From assembly GCF_009906855.1 (NCBI RefSeq), contig NZ_CP047650.1, positions 5,766,001 to 5,830,000 on the forward strand: a DNA stretch of 64,000 nt, in the 5' to 3' direction. The notes beneath the pieces are model-generated. The model was not told the origin of the DNA. It made no database searches and worked only from the letters and a program-made list of their open reading frames with translations. A program made the translations under genes and the position numbers. Shown here one piece after another: positions 60,876-64,000 of the stretch. Numbering within the stretch: the stretch's first letter is position 1; the number at the start of each line of letters is the position of its first letter. This DNA is from Xylophilus rhododendri (lineage in GTDB: Bacteria > Pseudomonadota > Gammaproteobacteria > Burkholderiales > Burkholderiaceae_C).

Positions 60876-63800
60876 ATGATCGAAATTCGGCTTCCTGAGC
60901 AGGCGGGCATCGTGAACCTGGGCAATGGCATCGCGATCCATTCCCGCGGTCTGGCCGGCTCCGTGTATGTGGACGCCGGCGGGCCCGGCGCACGGGACCT
61001 GGCCGGCGGCCCGCTGGCGCTGCGGCTCACCCAGGCGGGGCTGCGTCCCGGACCCTTGCTGGCGACGGCTGCGCCGCCGGGAGCCGGAACGCCCTCCCTG
61101 AGCCGGCTGGCCAGCCGCTCGCTCCAGCCGGGCGCGGCCGATGCCCCCTCCGCCGCGACAGTGACGATAGACGTCGACGTGCCAGACGGCGAGGCCTGCG
61201 TGCTGCTGGTCGAGGATGGCGCCGGCTGCCTCCACTGGGTGGTGCCCGAGGAGCCCTTCGCGGCGCCCGAAGCCGCCGCGCGCTCCCTGGGCCGCACGGT
61301 CAGTTTCCCGGTGCCCGCCGATACCCTGGTGGCCGCCGAAGGCACGCGCGGTTTGCTCGGCCGCCTGGACAGCGCGGGCGCCAGGGTGCAGGCCTGGTTC
61401 TTCGCGGCCACCGACGCGGTGCTGGGGCCGGTCATCCACGGATTCGCCCGCAAGTGGGAGACGCAGAACCGCCCCTGCTTCACCCGCGGCTTCACGCCCT
61501 CCGACTACCGCATCGACGACCCGCATTTCGCCCGCCTCGACGACGCCGCCTGGCGGGCGCTGGCGGCCGGGCCGGCCCTGCTCTTCGTGCACGGCACCTT
61601 CAGCAGCAGCGGGGCCTTCCAGGGCCTGCAGCCGGCCGTCATGCAGTCGCTGGCCGCGGCCTACGGCGGGCGCATGTTCGCCTTCAACCATCCGACGATG
61701 ACGGCCGACCCGCGCGAGAACGCCATCGCCTTCCTCAGCCAGATGCCGCAGGACCTGCGCCTGGAAGTCGACATCGTCTGCCACAGCCGCGGCGGGCTGG
61801 TGGCGCGGCAGATGGCGGCCCTGGGCAGCGCCGGCGGGCGCCTCAAGGTGCGCCGCATCGTCTTCGTCGGCGCCACCAACGCCGGCACGGCGCTGGCGAA
61901 CGGCGATCACATGGTCGACATGGTCAGCCGCTTCACCACCCTGGCCAGGTTCATCCCGGAGGGCGTGACCCGGACGGTGGTCGATGCGCTGGTGCTGGCG
62001 GTCAAGGTGGCGGGCCACGGCCTGCTGGCGGACCTGGAAGGCCTGCGGGCCATGGATCCGAGCGGCAAATTCATGCGCGAGCTCAACGTGCCCGCCGCAT
62101 CGCAGGTGGAGCTGTTCGCGATCGCGTCGAACTTCGAGCCCAAGGCCGGTACGCCCTTCATCAGCCTGCGGCGTGCCGAGGATCTCGCCGCGGACCAGGT
62201 CTTCGGCTCCGACCAGAACGACCTGGTGGTGCCGACGCAGGGCGTCTTCTCCAGAAACGGCGCGACGGGTTTTCCGATCGCCGAAACCCGCCTGCTGAAC
62301 TACACGGCCGCCGACGGCGTGGTGCACACCGGCTATTTCGACGAGGCCCGCACCGGTGAGCGTCTGCTCGAATGGCTGGCCGGCGGATCGCGTGCGGCGG
62401 CGGCAGGCTCGGCCGCGTCCGGCGCGACGGCCGCGGAGGTGGCCCGCATGTTCGACGCCATGCGCGACCGGGCGGTGCAGCAGCTGACGACGACAACCAG
62501 CGGCGGCCGGGCGCTGGCGCGTGGCGGCAATGCCGAATTCACCCCGGCCGAGCTGGAGAAACTGCGGCCGCACGTGGTGAACCTGAGCGAAGGCGTGTTC
62601 AAGGCCAGCGGCATCTACTCGTCCACCCCGCAGGACGTGGACGCCATGGTGCAGGAGCACATCCCGCGCTTCGCCGAGAAGCTGCCGGCCGGGCAGAAGC
62701 TGCGCATCGTGGTGTGGGCCCATGGCGGACTGATCGGCGAACGCGACGGCCTGCGCATCGCCCAGAAACACATCGACTGGTGGCTTGCCAACGGCGTCTT
62801 CCCGATCTACGTGGTGTGGGAGACCGGCCTGTTCGATGCCCTGCGCAGCATCCTGGAGCAGGTGCGCCGCAAGCTCCCCGGCATGGGTGGCCGCGACCTG
62901 TTCGACTACACCAGCGACCCGCTGCTGGAGCTGGGCGCGCATGCGCTCGGCGGGGTGAGCATCTGGGGCGCGATGAAGCGCAATGCCGAGCTGGCCAGCG
63001 GCGCCGATGGCGGCGCCCGCCTGATAGCCCGGCGGCTGGCAGATCTGGCGGCGTCCGACGACTGGCGCCGCGGCCGCGAGGTCGAGTTCCACGCCGTCGG
63101 CCACAGCGCCGGCTCCATCTTCCATTCCTGGTTCCTGCCCGCCGCCGTCGACGAGAAGATGCCGGCCTTCAAGACCCTGCAGCTGCTGGCACCGGCCATC
63201 ACGGTGGCCGAGTTCGACAGCCGGCTGGCGGGCCGGATCGGGCCGGACGGGGCCGCCGAGCGCGCCATCCTCTACACGATGAAACGCTCGTACGAGGAGG
63301 ACGACAACTGCGCGGGCATCTACCGCAAGTCGCTGCTCTACCTCATCCACCACGCCCTGGAGCCGCAGGTGCGCACGCCCATCCTGGGGCTGGAGCTGTC
63401 GCTGCGGGCCGACCCGGCGGCCGCCTCCCTGTTCGGCCTGAACGGCGCGCCGAACGCGGCGGGCAGGGTGGTCTGGTCGGTGAGCGAAGGCGACGGCCGC
63501 AACTCCAGCCGGTCGCAAAGCCACGGCGACTTCGACGACGATTCCGCCACCATGAACAGCGTGGCCGCCAACCTGCTCGACGAGGCCAACGCCCGCTGCG
63601 CCTATGTGGACAGCCGCGCCGCGCCGGCACGGGGGCTGGACCTCTGGCCGGTATCGGACGACTGGCTGCGCGGGGTGGACACATCGGCGGCCGCGGCACC
63701 ATCGGCACTGGCTCCGCTGGCGCCCTCCGAGCCGCCGGCGGCGCATGCGGCACCGGCCACGGTGCGCCCGCCCCCGTCTCCGCCGGCCCCCGCGGGCGGC

Positions 63801-64000
63801 GGCGCCCGGCGGGCCCTGTGCATCGGCATCGACGCCTATCCGGCACCCAACACCCTGTCGGGCTGCGTCGACGACACCCGCACCTGGCAGCGCACCCTCA
63901 CCGCCCTGGGCTTCGAGGTCGCATCGCTGTGCGACAAGGATGCGTCGCACCAGGCCATCGTCGAGACCCTGGGCGTACTGGTCCGCGATGCCAGGGCCGG
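60876..64000 (+). CDS. Large protein with two alpha/beta-hydrolase-like regions and a C-terminal caspase (C14) domain; 3' end outside window
   Basis: The frame is open for 1041 codons, from an ATG with CGGAG upstream to the window end. An N-terminal beta-rich part (about 1-220) precedes a first hydrolase-like region with LLFVHGTFSSSGAF (His239) and the elbow VCHSRGGLVARQM (Ser304). A second region has VVWAHGGLIGERDG (His616) and AVGHSAGSIFHSW (Ser744). A Pro/Ala-rich linker (about 945-975) leads to RALCIGIDAYPAPNTLSGCV and DDTRTWQRTLTALGFEV, the start of a caspase-like peptidase domain (from about 979). Its catalytic His and Cys lie beyond the window. The gene was identified by reading the open frame directly. 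Role unknown; similar domain sets occur in bacterial stress or defence effectors. Confidence 0.85.
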   Translation, partial: MIEIRLPEQAGIVNLGNGIAIHSRGLAGSVYVDAGGPGARDLAGGPLALRLTQAGLRPGPLLATAAPPGAGTPSLSRLASRSLQPGAADAPSAATVTIDVDVPDGEACVLLVEDGAGCLHWVVPEEPFAAPEAAARSLGRTVSFPVPADTLVAAEGTRGLLGRLDSAGARVQAWFFAATDAVLGPVIHGFARKWETQNRPCFTRGFTPSDYRIDDPHFARLDDAAWRALAAGPALLFVHGTFSSSGAFQGLQPAVMQSLAAAYGGRMFAFNHPTMTADPRENAIAFLSQMPQDLRLEVDIVCHSRGGLVARQMAALGSAGGRLKVRRIVFVGATNAGTALANGDHMVDMVSRFTTLARFIPEGVTRTVVDALVLAVKVAGHGLLADLEGLRAMDPSGKFMRELNVPAASQVELFAIASNFEPKAGTPFISLRRAEDLAADQVFGSDQNDLVVPTQGVFSRNGATGFPIAETRLLNYTAADGVVHTGYFDEARTGERLLEWLAGGSRAAAAGSAASGATAAEVARMFDAMRDRAVQQLTTTTSGGRALARGGNAEFTPAELEKLRPHVVNLSEGVFKASGIYSSTPQDVDAMVQEHIPRFAEKLPAGQKLRIVVWAHGGLIGERDGLRIAQKHIDWWLANGVFPIYVVWETGLFDALRSILEQVRRKLPGMGGRDLFDYTSDPLLELGAHALGGVSIWGAMKRNAELASGADGGARLIARRLADLAASDDWRRGREVEFHAVGHSAGSIFHSWFLPAAVDEKMPAFKTLQLLAPAITVAEFDSRLAGRIGPDGAAERAILYTMKRSYEEDDNCAGIYRKSLLYLIHHALEPQVRTPILGLELSLRADPAAASLFGLNGAPNAAGRVVWSVSEGDGRNSSRSQSHGDFDDDSATMNSVAANLLDEANARCAYVDSRAAPARGLDLWPVSDDWLRGVDTSAAAAPSALAPLAPSEPPAAHAAPATVRPPPSPPAPAGGGARRALCIGIDAYPAPNTLSGCVDDTRTWQRTLTALGFEVASLCDKDASHQAIVETLGVLVRDARA

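Noticed and set aside
60849..63950. A 1033-codon minus-strand frame under the caspase-hydrolase gene
   Set aside because: The plus frame shows real hydrolase and caspase motifs; the minus frame is low-complexity Arg/Gly/His shadow.
1..64000. tRNA, rRNA, CRISPR, insertion sequence or prophage genes
   Set aside because: I looked for transposase or integrase motifs, repeat-spacer periodicity and tRNA-like cloverleaf ends and saw none. A covariance or HMM search could still find a short RNA.

Overview
The window is very GC-rich, densely packed DNA, mostly catabolic and transport genes. It carries at least five Bug-type (TctC-family) tricarboxylate receptors, a TRAP transporter, many LysR and GntR regulators, a PaoABC-type aldehyde oxidoreductase and a GMC/cytochrome c dehydrogenase. 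This mix points to a betaproteobacterium of the Burkholderiales, most like the Comamonadaceae (Variovorax-like soil or plant-associated bacteria). That assignment is inferred from gene content. I saw no rRNA, tRNA, CRISPR array, insertion sequence or phage gene.

Layout. 1-6.6 kb: the end of a GntR/UTRA regulator, a VOC protein, a secreted beta-helix protein, a DUF2231/sorbosone-dehydrogenase pair, a DUF1440-DUF4126-like fusion and two small unknown ORFs. 6.6-10.4 kb: a minus-strand operon (PEP mutase/isocitrate lyase-family lyase, Bug receptor, LigI-like amidohydrolase) with a divergent LysR gene. 10.4-20.3 kb: two tandem LysR genes divergent from a seven-gene operon (HyuB, HyuA, TRAP DctPQM, RidA-like, SDR). 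20.3-24.4 kb: ureidoglycolate lyase, FCD-type GntR, tartrate/malate-type dehydrogenase, a frameshifted Bug gene and MsuE. 24.5-28.3 kb: paoABC. 28.5-31.8 kb: H-NS-like protein, acetyltransferase, MBL-fold enzyme, GST and dienelactone hydrolase. 32-35.9 kb: a three-subunit GMC dehydrogenase whose small subunit is frameshifted, followed by glgC. 37.7-46.2 kb: an eight-gene minus-strand operon (PrpB-like lyase, LeuC/LeuD-type hydratase, PrpF-like isomerase, MmgE/PrpD protein, three Bug receptors) facing a GntR/UTRA regulator. 47.3-48.3 kb: a probable toxin-antitoxin pair whose zeta-like toxin has an internal stop. 48.4-52.5 kb: BI-1 family protein, a secreted Ala-rich protein, NhaR-like regulator and two SDRs. 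52.6-60.1 kb: a probable sulfur-scavenging set (DszC/SfnB-like flavoprotein, LLM monooxygenase, complete oligopeptide-type ABC importer). 60.4-64 kb: a small membrane protein divergent from a giant protein with two alpha/beta-hydrolase-like regions and the start of a caspase domain, cut by the window edge.

How the genes work together. The main theme is capture of unusual organic acids or cyclic amides by high-affinity binding proteins, followed by short lyase, hydratase and isomerase pathways. The most interesting metabolic unit is the 37.7-46.2 kb operon. It has every enzyme type of the lower methylcitrate route except a synthase. It also matches the last steps of the dimethylmalate route known from nicotinate fermentation. 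I read it as catabolism of an imported branched di- or tricarboxylate. The most unusual single protein is the hydrolase-hydrolase-caspase protein at the right edge.

Four genes carry frame or stop lesions (about 22.86, 35.70, 39.62 and 47.83 kb). These could be real decay or sequencing errors.
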